DNA of 64,000 nt from Misgurnus anguillicaudatus. Its lineage: Eukaryota > Chordata > Actinopteri > Cypriniformes > Cobitidae. This document shows positions 34,213-44,596 of this stretch, in pieces. Location: positions 11,982,501 through 12,046,500 of the forward strand of contig NC_073358.2 in the NCBI RefSeq assembly GCF_027580225.2, given 5' to 3'. The translations under genes were made by a program, and so were the position numbers. Position 1 is the first letter of the stretch. Each line of letters opens with the position of its first letter. The notes under the pieces were generated by a model that saw only the letters and a program-made list of their open reading frames with translations, made no database searches and had not been told where the DNA came from.

Positions 34213-35675
34213 GTGAGTGCATTTTGAAGGATTATATCAGGGGATGAGATGGTAACAAGAGAAATTTTTGTGTTTTCAACCCTGAGCAATTGGATGGAGG
34301 CAGGCAAGAGGGTTGGGCATCTGTTTGTTATGCATCTGTGTTTGGTAAGCTCGAGCATCTTTTATGATGCAAGACATCGGCAGCTGCTTTTGTGTGTTAG
34401 TGCATCATTAATGACTGTTTGTCAAGGATGAATGCAACTATTTTTTACATAATGAGGCTGACCTGCTTTGGCTATTATTCAAATTCATGCTTTATTTGCC
34501 TATGTGTGCATGTTTGTATAGTGAATGCATGTGTGAATGTTAAAGCGGAAGAGGGATTCAAAAAGAGGAGGAGAGAATGACAGAAGGGATCGATGGTAAT
34601 GGCATAGCACCCGCCCCCTTCTCCTGTTTCCTACTGTGGAGGATGGACAGATGGTTTAATTCAATGTCTTGGAAATAAAGAGATCTGTGGACCTTTTCCT
34701 TTTGACCTCATCCCTGATTGTAGACTGCTAGAAAATACTTTGTATTATGATTACTTTCTGTACATTCAATGCATTTAGGAAAAACTGCATAGTATGCACA
34801 ATATGCATATACGTATATACTGTATAAATAGTAACCGTATGCAATATGCTATTCTAAAGATTTCTTTATTCTCTGTTTTATGACAACCATCTGGCATTGC
34901 ATTGATGTAACGCTGGCTTGTCTATTTGCATAGCTTTGTTTGTATGTGTTTGGTGTCGGTCAGGTTTCACATAGGGTCTGGGAAATTCAATTTAAAGTTT
35001 TGAGATTTGGAGCATCTAGGTTTGATGTCACTCATTGATTCTACTTTAATTTCAATCATGACATTACTAAGTCAATAAAAAAAGAATTCTAGGTTATATT
35101 TTCATATATTCTCATGTAAGATGAGTTTATGTAGAAAACAAAATGAAATCTAATCTATAGAAGTCATAATTCTTCTTAATTTCATGCATGGATGATGTAG
35201 AAATGGTTAAGACAAGATTTTTAGCACTGATAAGATTAAGCACATTGCTTCCTGTTTTGTGTTGACAGTCAGTTAATTTTTGGGTATTGCAGCTGCAGGA
35301 ACTGTTAAAAAACTGTGCTACGCTATTCTGTTACAACATATTGAAAGCTTCGAAATATCCGGATTGACAGGGTACACAATTATCTGCATTTTATCTGCAA
35401 ACTGCTCTTTGCCTGTGAGTCCCTGTTAGGCAGCAGATTTTAACAGGAGTGTATTACTGTACGATAGTGGCTAGATAGTTTATCATCATTGTTAGATTTA
35501 CTTTGATTGGGTTTTCTATTGTGTATGCTTTAAGCTACAGTTTTGTAGAAGTTAATTTATTTAAGTAATGGATTTGTGTGAGCAGTGTAATGTAACATTT
35601 ATTTTTTTATGTATATTTATTTAATCTGATGGTTTTGTGTGTTTTTCTAATAGTTCCTCTTCTGGCAATGTTGGG

Positions 35676-35730
35676 ATGGAGCAGCCTCATGAACGCAAGA
35701 TGAGTTCTGAGGGGGCAGAGGGTCGACCAG
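35676..35730 (+). CDS. prune2: prune2-like coding exon 1
   Basis: The acceptor is CTAATAG (ending 35653). ATG at 35676 has G at -3 and +4, a strong context; an out-of-frame ATG at 35668 precedes it. [18 protein letters not shown], phase 1 at GTGAGC. Confidence 0.75.
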
Positions 35731-38700
35731 GTGAGCCTCTCAAATATTTATTGAATCTGACTAAAGTTATCATATTATGATCATATTGTTATCATAAGAT
35801 TCCTTAACATTTTTATAGACAGTTTCATCGGACGCACATGCATTGTCACGTTTACACGTCTGGGCGGAACTTAATTTCCGTTCTCTATTGGTTTAATGGT
35901 TTACCTAGTCAGGTACTCTGACTAGTGGCTAAACTGAACTCTGGAACAAATTCCTTGTCGAAAATAGTTTTGGTTTCCTAAAGACAAGGGGAGATGGCGA
36001 TCATGGATCACCACTATGTGAAGGGAGATTGGCAACCAATCTGTAGTTAACTTTGTATACATTATGGTACACATTTTACACAGTAATGTTAGCTCAGTGT
36101 AGTTTTTGATACGCTTTAGTGTATGATTTGAACTAAGGTAATCTACTTGTTGTTTATTTAGCTTGTTATCAGAAATAAAATACTCTAAAAGGTTGTTATT
36201 GATTCTTCGAAAGCTGTTTGTTTATGTTGTTAATGCTGAAACGATCTATAGTTTTAAAAAATCATCAGAGTTTTAAATATAATCAGATGTGCAAAGTAAA
36301 AATAGACTTCTGTTACTCGTTTTGTCTAACAAATATGTACAGGTACTGTGACATACAAACATGAATGTAATTTTTTTTAGACATTTACTATAGTAATTTA
36401 ATTGAATTTTAAGTACTTTGAAATAACATACTTTCTCCTCTTTCCATTTTGATTTTCATTAGCCCCGCCCACATCCTTGCCACTGCAGGGCCAAGAGGGC
36501 GGGGTCTCTCAGAGGAAGAAGCTGTCAGCACCTCGAATAAGCCTATCATTGGACCAAAGTGAGGATGACCTGTTTGACACACCAGATGACCTTGACATCA
36601 ATGTGGATGAGCTGGACACACCTGATGAGGCAGAATATACTGACCATGAAATTGACTGGGAAGGTGGGATGTAAATAATATTTGTCTGTCAATCAGATTA
36701 AAATGTGTGTATATATAACTTAATATACTACTACTACTACTAATTATTATTATTTATCTTATGCAAATTCAATTTTGAAAGTATTGAAAGGAGAATAAAC
36801 TATTTACTTATGAGAAAATATTGAGATATAATCTTTTTCAGAGCCTAAAGCAGCTCAGAGAGATTCTGTTAGAGAAACAGTTGAGCCCATTCCCACATAC
36901 AGTGCTGAAGAGGAGCGTCAGGACTCCAAACTCTGGAGAACAGTCATCATTGGAGAACAAGAGCACCGCATCAACATGAAGAGCATTGAACCTTACCAAA
37001 AAGTAATCTCTCATGGAGGTACATAAATCATCACCCATATGATGCTAATATTGTATTTCCCTTATTTAAGAAAATAATCCAGGTTATTGTATGCAGTAAA
37101 TTGTAATTTTTTTTACTAGAGTGATTAGTAGTGACAGTAGTGATTACCACAGAAGATTTGTAATATAGTTCAGTTTGTAAAAACTAAGGCAAGGACACAT
37201 GTGTGTGGGCAAATGTCCTGGGATTTAAAAACAGAAATAGGTAGCTTTTATTTTATTTTTTTGGCAAATATCCAATAATTTTTTAGAAAAAAATATTTAA
37301 ACTTACATTTTCAAAATGTGGCATGTGACAATTGCAAATTTTAAACATTTATTCATAATGCTGTACACTTGCCCCATATCTATTTTAAATAGTACACTAC
37401 AAAATTGATCAAAATATTATGCAAAAAAGTCTTTTTGACTGACTTGTATATTGTATATTAACCTTTAATGTTTCTTTTACACACAGGCTATTATGGCAAT
37501 GGTACCAATGCCATCATTGTGTTTGCTGCATGTTTTCTTCCAGACAGTGACAGAGAGGATTATCATGACATTATGGAAAATCTCTTTCTGTAAGTTCAGT
37601 GACAAAAACATTATAGATTTCAATTAGAATTTTTGGGGCAGCCATTTGCATTCCTATAAAAAATTTAATAAACATAGCCTTGCTAATCCTTCCTTCATAT
37701 ATATGAATGAATTATGTATTAACATTGGATAAATATGAATGGGTCTTCAGATATGTTATCAGCACACTTGAGCTCATGGTAGCAGAGGACTATATGATCG
37801 TCTACCTGAATGGAGCCACTCCACACCGAAGAATGCCAGGCCTCAATTGGCTCAAGAGATGCTACCAAATGATCGACAGGAGGTAGTATATTTATAAGTA
37901 TACCAGGGGGTTATTATTAAATACTTTATTCTGATTGGTTGAAAAAAGTTCCACAGGTATGCATTGTTTTTTAATAAACGCACACTTAACCTGTTGAATG
38001 TCTTAAAATTACCACCAAAGCAATGTCTTAGCAATGTCTGTGGTGACCGCCCGGACAGCACACGACACCGGTCTGATTCTGCGCCAAAATCTGCAGATCT
38101 GGCTCAGAGTCGTCTGCTGTCTGGGTGTGGTATAAGTGTAATAATTAACTACGGTTCTTTTGAATTATTTGAAAATAATGCACACCTGCAGTGTGACCTG
38201 CATTACCACCTTGGGTGTGCATCATTTTTAAATAATTCAATGGCCCGTCATCAATTATTCCGTACATGCAAGATAAATACTTCTTACTTAAAGTAAAACA
38301 CCACCGTTTGTCAATATTTTACTATGATCTTACCTCAACTTAGACAAATTAATACATTCCTATCTTTATTCAATAATTTGTGCACTTTGTACAGCGTGTT
38401 GTGAACGTGCCTAGCCCCATTCATATCTCCTTAAAAAATCGCCATGTTTTGTTTTTTGCACCGTACTTACTTGTGTAACTACTCATGTAGCAGTCTTTAA
38501 ATAGGGAAAACATGGAAGTGTTTTTGGTGGCTTCTAAATTCATACCTGTTTGGATCCAAGGAATGAATGGGGCTAGGCTAAATGCTTACACATTCACAAC
38601 GCGATGTGTACGCATTGAAAAAAGATAGGTATGTATTCATTTGTCTAAGTTGAGATCTTGAAAAAAAAAGTTGAAAACCAACTTTTACCTAAATGAAAAA

Positions 38701-41700
38701 GTCTAATTTATATTACAGTTTTTTACAGACGCTAGGACACATTTCTCAATACTTAGGTCACTTTTGCAAAACTCTTCACACAGTTCTCCTAACCGACTTA
38801 TAGCTTGGCAAAGCAGTTCATTTCACATTCAAGATGCACTACAACTACCAAAATCAACTCATTCTTCCAAAACACTAGCAAAGGTTGACAGCTGACAAAC
38901 ACACTTTGTACTAAAAAACACAACATGGAGCATTATACAGTGTTTTCTTGTGTAAAACAAGAACACATCTCTGTTTATAATTCATTGCAATATATGTTAC
39001 CGGAATGAATCAGACATGATGCAGAATTTGTCAATATTTTATGTTGTTTATTTATTTTTACTTTTTGCATTGTGTAATACCAAAATAATACCATAATTTG
39101 TATACACACCATCCACTGATACAGATAGATACAATAATAATGCTAATCTACTTGGCTGTGGACAGCTGTGGCTGGTCCAATTGTCCAATTGTTTTTATAG
39201 CAATGATAATTGATCCTCAGTTTAGCCCACATAAACTTCTGTTGTGCTCACTGTGTGAGGAGTTTTGCAAAAGTGACTCAAGTATTGAGAAATGTGTCCT
39301 AGCGTCTGTAAAAAAACTGTAAAATATTACTGTAGAAATGTAGCATATTGCTGTCTTATTCAGTTTTGCATTGTGTTATTGTTTTGAACATAAGTTTAAC
39401 AGTTTTGAAACTAGTATGTAAGCAGTTGCAAATTGGTCTGTACGTACTAAGAGTGTTGGCAGTTGTTGTGTCTAAGTGAGAAAAGAATTCATGAAATTGG
39501 AGAGATGTAGTCAATGAATGCATTTTGTGCCAAAGCAATGATAATTGATCCTCAGTTTAGCCCACATAGACTTCTGTTGTACTCACTGTGTGAAGAGTTT
39601 TGCAAAAGTGACCTATGTATTGAGAAATGTTTCCTAGCGTCTGTAAAAAACTGTATTTTTATTTATGTGTAGAAAACACACAGCTCCAAAATGTGAAAAT
39701 AAACAAAAATTTAAAGTAATAATTATAGTTTTGTTTTTTCACTTTTTCAGGCTCAGAAAGAACTTAAAATCTTTCATCATTGTTCACCCATCATGGTTCA
39801 TAAGGACAATTCTAGCCATCACTAAACCGTTTATCAGGTACAGTGATAGTTATATAAGTTTTGTTAACAAATGCAACAAAACAGTCATTGTTTTAATCAG
39901 AATTGTGCTTCATTACCAGCTCAAAGTTCAGCAGTAAGATAAAGTATGTGCACAGCTTAGCAGAACTAGAGGAGCTCATCCCGATGGAGTACGTGCACAT
40001 ACCAGAGTGCATCATCAGGTAAGCAAATATTAATGAGCGATCTATGAAGTGAATCTGTGTCTGTGTATTTTTGTCATTGGAAAATAAAGTACAGTCAGAG
40101 GTGTAAAAAGTACTCAAAAATGTTACTCAAGTGAAAGTACAAGTATTGAGTGTAAATTTTACTCAATTAAAAGTAAAAGTATCTGGCCAGAATCATACTT
40201 GAGTAAAAGTAAAAAAGTACCACATTAAAAGTTTACTTGAGTATTAAAAAAAGTAAAAGTAACAGGAAAAATTAAAACTAGAGATTCTTGTTTAAGCTTT
40301 TAATCTCTAAATACATGAAGTGAATGCACCACATACAAGGTTTTATCCTGCTTTACAACAGTTTGTATTTAATTGTATATAATTTTCAAACTATAAAACA
40401 ACCTAATTTCAGTATGTAACATGCTACTCAAAGTTGTGAAACCTCGAATTTAACTAAAGCAGAAGCTGATTTTCAAAATTGAGTATCAAGCATCTCACAG
40501 GCAGCTAGTGCAGAAAGAATTGTATTAAACCTTGTTTACACTGTCAGTCCAAATCTGATTTTGGTGCATATTCGATTGGAATCCAATCACATTTAGAACG
40601 TGTGAAAATACTTTTCAAATCACAATTTCAGGAATACATTTAAGTCTGACCCATCTGATCGTATTTTTGTAGCTTTTCGGTTACGTCATGCTGTCACGTA
40701 AAATGTAAACACAATTGTTGTGCCAGTGTGACGTCATTGCCAGTTCAGATAATCCAGAAAATGGCAAAACCCTACAGGACGCACAGATCGGATCTAAACA
40801 GTTGTGATACACAATGTGGACAGTGAGGCTGTCCAGTCAGACATGCAACAAAATCAGATTTGGACTGACAGCATGAACAAGGTCTAAGTCTAGATAGAAA
40901 CTCAGGCCAGATATCCATTCAACTCTTTGCTGGCTTAATGTGTTGTCGGTTTCAAAGAAGCGAAAAAATCTAGCGAGTCTCTAGCCCTTTCCCGATATGG
41001 CCAACCCTTCCCGGATTTTCCTTGGCCTTAGCTCAGGCACCTTAAGTCCAGGGCGTTCGCCCTTTGGGTCCCTTATCCTACCCAAGAGGGCCTTTCCAAC
41101 AAGCCACCCACGGGTCTCTAGCCCTTTCTCCGGCCGAGATACCCAAAAGGTATCCAAGCGACGGTCATGGGAAAATCAGCGGAATGACCGCTGTATCTCA
41201 GCCGGGGAAAGGGTTAAAGCGTCAGGGTTGGCTCGCTGGAAAGGCCCTCTCAGGCAGAATAAGGGTCGCGAAGGGCGAATGCCCCAGACCCAAGGCGACC
41301 AAGCCACGGACGTTTGAAATTCAGGAGACCGTCGGCAGCAGAAAGGGTTAGAGAGTAAGGGGTTGACTCGTTGAAAAGGCCCTCTCGGGTAGGATAAGGG
41401 ACCCAAAGGGCAAACGCCAGGGACTAAGGTGCCCGAGTTACGGCCGTATGAATTTCAGGGAGTGGCATGCTGTATCTCGGCCAAGGAAATTAATAACATT
41501 TAAATTAAACTGGCCGTCAGCATAATTCAATTGGTTTGGTAAGAGTAAGGGAAAATAGAATAAAGTGATCTCTAAAAATTAAGTACTTTTTGACTGTAAA
41601 TAAAATTGTAAGTAGTAAAAAGTACTTTTTCTTTTAAAAAAAATGTAATTAAGTAAAAGTTAAAGTACTGGTTTTAAATTGTACTCAAGTAAAGTAAAAA

Positions 41701-44596
41701 TCCCCAAAAATAATACTTAAGTACAGTAATCAAGTAAAATTACTCAAGTACTTTACACCTCTGAGTACAGTGAGAATGTAAACAGAGTAAAAAACAGATC
41801 ATATATGCCTGTATGTTGATCATGAGCAGAACAGGGAGAGATAAGGTGTTAAATGTGTTTCTGAGATTCTTTACAGGAATCTGCCTCTGTAATTTAAAAC
41901 CCGTGATTACAGGTTTCTATAGCAACAGGCATTTATTAACCTGGGGTAAAGGGCACTATTTACTGCCTATGCTTTAAAGAGAACATAACATGAAATTCTT
42001 ACTTTTTTCATGTTAAAGTGCTATAATTGGGCCCCCAGTGCCCCAGAAAATATGAAAAATAACAACACAGTAGCTTCGTTTTGGTAAACCATTTTCTGCA
42101 AGCATGTGAAAAAATAGATAATTGAAATCTGGTTCCCCTTATGATGTCAGAAGAGGATAATACTGCCCCTTCATCTGCACTGTCCAACCACAGCACTACC
42201 ATTTAGTGCAGAGATCCGCTCATTTGCATTTTAAAGGACACACCCCAAAACTGCATATTTTTCTCTCACCCACAAAGTGGCAATTTTAACATGTTAAATT
42301 ATCAATAATAAATCCATATTATGTTTTTATGTTAAAAACATAATAAATTATCTATATGGTATTTTGAGCTAAAACTTCACATACGTACTCTGGGGACACC
42401 AACGACTTATTTAACATCTTTAAAAAGTCTTGTGAAATGTCCCCTTTAAAGTTTTACTAAAAGAATTCTGATAATTTACTCACCCCCATGTTTTCCAAGA
42501 TGTTTATGTCTTTCTTTGTTTAGTCAAAAATAAATTGTTTTTTGAGGAAAACATTCCAGAATTTTTCTCCATGTAGTGGAGTTTAGTGAACCTCAACAAT
42601 TTACAGTTTTAATGAAGTTACAAAGAGGCATAATAGTCTTATCTAGTCATTTTCGGCAAAAAAAGAAGTACTTTTAAACCACAACTTCTTGTCTTGCACT
42701 AGCGTTGTGATGTGCATGACGTTTGCATACTCCAGAATTTACAAGTGACTGTTCTGACATTGTTGTATGTGGAATAATACTAATTAATGTTTTTGTGTCA
42801 GTTTATTGATTAAAATGGTCCGCAAGTGTGCGTTTCGCATATACAACACGTGACCTTTCGATGTGATTACGTAATACACAAGTTTGCGATGAATAATATT
42901 GTATTGACATTAACTAACATTAATTAATTTTAGCAGTATATTGTTCATTGTGTGTTCATGTTAGTTAATGCATTTACTATAATGCTTACAACCTTATTGT
43001 AAAATGGGTAACACTTTATTTTACACATGGAGCATGCTACATGAAATTATTATAGTAATAACAGTTAATTACGCATAATTACATGCAACTAACCCTAATC
43101 CAAACCCTAATCCTAACCCTAACCCCGACCCTATAGTAAGTACATGTTGTTAATGATTAGTACTTAAATGTATAATTACATTGTAACAGTGATGCCGTAA
43201 AATAAAGTGTGACCGTAACATGTTACCAAGATTACTACAACATTTAAGAATCATACACACTACAAAACATAATTAAGGTAATCGTGCCCGAGGGAATGCT
43301 TTACAATATCAACTTCAGTCCTGGAGGGCCGGTGTCCTGCAAAGTTTAGCTCCAACCAATTAAACACACCTGAAGCAGCCAATTAAGGTCTTACTAGGCA
43401 TACTAGAAACTTAAAGGCAGGTGTGCTGAGGCAAGTTGGAGCTAAACTCTGCAGGACCGAAGTTGCCCCTGGCCCTAATGAACTGATAACCAAATTGGAC
43501 AACAAAAGTTATTATTTACGGATAATCTCTTGTCCTTCTTCAGTTTCTTTCTATAGAAAAGAGTGGTAGGATATAGAAATGTTTTTCAAGCTTGTATATA
43601 AATGCTTTTCCTTGTGTTATGACTCTAACCACCCCTAATTTATTCATCTCAAGACTGGATGAGGAGTTACGGGAGGCAGCAGAGAACTCTATGTGAGTAT
43701 TTAAAAATACACAATAGTGGCATTATTTATTTAGCATTTACAGTATTTATGTCATACAGTGTATTGACTATGAATCTATGATTTATAATCTTTTTCTTGT
43801 TTTTCTGAAGAATCAACAATTTTCTCCAAGGGACTGAGGTTTCACCAAATGAATCTATGTAAGATATTTAAATTATTTTAGTGGAGCATGTTAAAGGGAT
43901 CATATCATCATCATTTCCATATCCTTTTATTATTTGCCCTAATGTTTACTTGTAATATTGGTTTGCTGCGTAAATAAGTAACAATACTTCATTATTCCTT
44001 CACACTGACTGGGAAGACCATGTTGCTGATTACTCAATTAGGTTTATGATGTGTTAATGTGGGTACTGTTATTATTTGGAAAAATATCTACTTAAAGGAA
44101 CAGTATGCAAGAAATGTATATCAATTAATCATAAAATGGCCCAGATATACTAGACACTAAGAAATCATTTTCATTTCAAATATTTTTATCACTGACAACA
44201 GTGGTCTGGCAAGGATATTGTCATTTAAAAAGTGGAGTTGCAGCCCTCAACTGATGTTTATGTTGTCATTTTGTGTATTGGCCACCAGTTGTGTGATTGC
44301 AGTACCAGTTCTAGCCAAAAGTGTTGTGATTGCAATACCAGTTTTGGCCACAATCCTACATACTGTTCCTTTAAATATCTTACTTTATTTACTTATCACA
44401 AAGTCACATATTCAAAACGTGCCAGTTTTTTTTAATCTTAGATTTACAGGTATGAACATTATTTTATGTTTATAAGTTTTTTTTATTATATGACCTCTCT
44501 AAGAATAGTTTTATATGAAATAATTAGGTTAGTAATATGATAAGTAATCATATTGTTATGTATTGCAGAGCTCAACACAATGCAAGCAGTTCATAA
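35676..44596 (+). CDS. prune2: BCH-domain protein, BNIP2/caytaxin/PRUNE2 family, complete
   Basis: Ten coding exons (35676-35730, 36463-36663, 36842-37018, 37487-37589, 37751-37882, 39751-39837, 39920-40018, 43654-43692, 43811-43858, 44569-44596; 969 nt) encode 322 aa. The acidic N-part has [20 protein letters not shown] and a W-acidic motif EIDWEEP, the type that binds kinesin light chain in caytaxin. The BCH (CRAL-TRIO-like) domain starts at [14 protein letters not shown] and includes [64 protein letters not shown] and [17 protein letters not shown]. The family scaffolds small-GTPase regulators and lipids. The symbol rests on neighbours (gna14, pcsk5); sequence alone would also allow a caytaxin paralogue. 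The large N-terminal part of human PRUNE2 is absent. Confidence 0.85.
36463..36663 (+). CDS. prune2: prune2-like coding exon 2
   Basis: 201 nt after TTCATTAG. It contains [34 protein letters not shown] and DHEIDWE, clearly homologous to caytaxin. The donor GTGGGA is weak but phase-compatible. Confidence 0.9.
36842..37018 (+). CDS. prune2: prune2-like coding exon 3
   Basis: 177 nt. [15 protein letters not shown] begins the BCH domain; it ends at HG with donor GTACAT. Confidence 0.92.
37487..37589 (+). CDS. prune2: prune2-like coding exon 4
   Basis: 103 nt, [23 protein letters not shown] core; donor GTAAGT. Confidence 0.93.
37751..37882 (+). CDS. prune2: prune2-like coding exon 5
   Basis: 132 nt, [20 protein letters not shown] and [19 protein letters not shown], the most conserved BCH stretch. 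Confidence 0.94.
38283..39320. mobile_element. Two adjacent MITE-like elements in a prune2 intron
   Basis: The first (about 38300-38680) has arms ACTTAGACAAATTAATACAT and ATGTATTCATTTGTCTAAGT. The second (about 38718-39320) has ends ACAGTTTTTTACAGACGCTA and their inverse. The right end of the second is repeated in direct orientation at 39538-39655, a partial duplicate. Confidence 0.65.
39751..39837 (+). CDS. prune2: prune2-like coding exon 6
   Basis: 87 nt, [20 protein letters not shown]; donor GTACAG. Confidence 0.93.
39920..40018 (+). CDS. prune2: prune2-like coding exon 7
   Basis: 99 nt, [20 protein letters not shown] then [12 protein letters not shown], the end of the BCH domain; donor GTAAGC. 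Confidence 0.93.
40530..40882. mobile_element. MITE nested in the Tol2-like element
   Basis: The inverted arms CCTTGTTTACACTGTCAGTC and GACTGACAGCATGAACAAGG share AGTCCAAATCTGATTTTG. Non-coding. Confidence 0.75.
40975..41480. repeat. GC-rich three-copy array, one copy inverted
   Basis: About 150-bp units share GGAAAGGCCCTCTCRGGYAG, a GATAAGGG...AAGGGC core and a TGTATCTCGGCC-type end. The first unit (about 41000-41150) is inverted relative to the second (about 41190-41330) and third (about 41335-41475). Composition is far richer in GC than its surroundings. I do not recognise the family. Confidence 0.75.
41978..42445. mobile_element. TTAA-flanked element, 468 bp
   Basis: The ends AGAGAACATAACATG and the inverse of AGGGGACATTTCAC are flanked by TTAA (41974-41977, 42446-42449). 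Confidence 0.7.
42455..42900 (+). repeat. Partial copy of the 55407-57770 element family
   Basis: It contains TAATTTACTCACCCCCATGT, GAGGAAAACATTCCAGAATT and TTATTGATTAAAATGGTCCG, matching the left half of the big pcsk5-intron element but without that element's nested insertion. Confidence 0.75.
43015..43482. repeat. Two small interspersed repeats
   Basis: 43015-43215 begins GTAACACTTTATTTTACAC and ends with the near-inverse AAATAAAGTGTGACCGTAAC-type sequence. 43308-43482 has arms CAACTTCAGTCCTGGAGGGC and GCAGGACCGAAGTTG. Neither codes. Confidence 0.6.
43654..43692 (+). CDS. prune2: prune2-like coding exon 8
   Basis: 39 nt, [12 protein letters not shown], after ATCTCAAG; phase-compatible on both sides. 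Confidence 0.85.
43811..43858 (+). CDS. prune2: prune2-like coding exon 9
   Basis: 48 nt, [15 protein letters not shown], after TTTCTGAAG; donor GTAAGA. Confidence 0.8.
44096..44370. mobile_element. TTAA-flanked element, 275 bp
   Basis: The ends AGGAACAGTATGCAAG and CATACTGTTCCT are flanked by TTAA (44092-44095, 44371-44374). It has an internal duplication around GCAGTACCAGTTCTAGCC / GCAATACCAGTTTTGGCC. Same family as 58401-59329. Confidence 0.85.
44569..44596 (+). CDS. prune2: prune2-like terminal coding exon
   Basis: 28 nt after [16 protein letters not shown] and TAA at 44594-44596. Alternative terminal exons are possible because the exon is so small. Confidence 0.7.

Larger units (their letters stand above)
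40096..41763 (-). mobile_element. Tol2-like non-autonomous hAT element, 1668 bp
   Basis: The ends CAGAGGTGTAAAAAGTACTC (40096) and, on the minus strand, CAGAGGTGTAAAGTACTTGA (from 41763) match the two Tol2 ends as I remember them, for more than 150 bp each. A perfect 8-bp duplication AGTACAGT flanks it (40088-40095, 41764-41771). No transposase frame remains: the interior is replaced by a MITE (40530-40882) and a GC-rich array (about 40975-41480). Confidence 0.88.

Noticed and set aside
41000..41400. Overlapping open frames of 76-106 codons
   Set aside because: They are open on both strands because the segment is GC-rich and repetitive; no protein family is recognisable.
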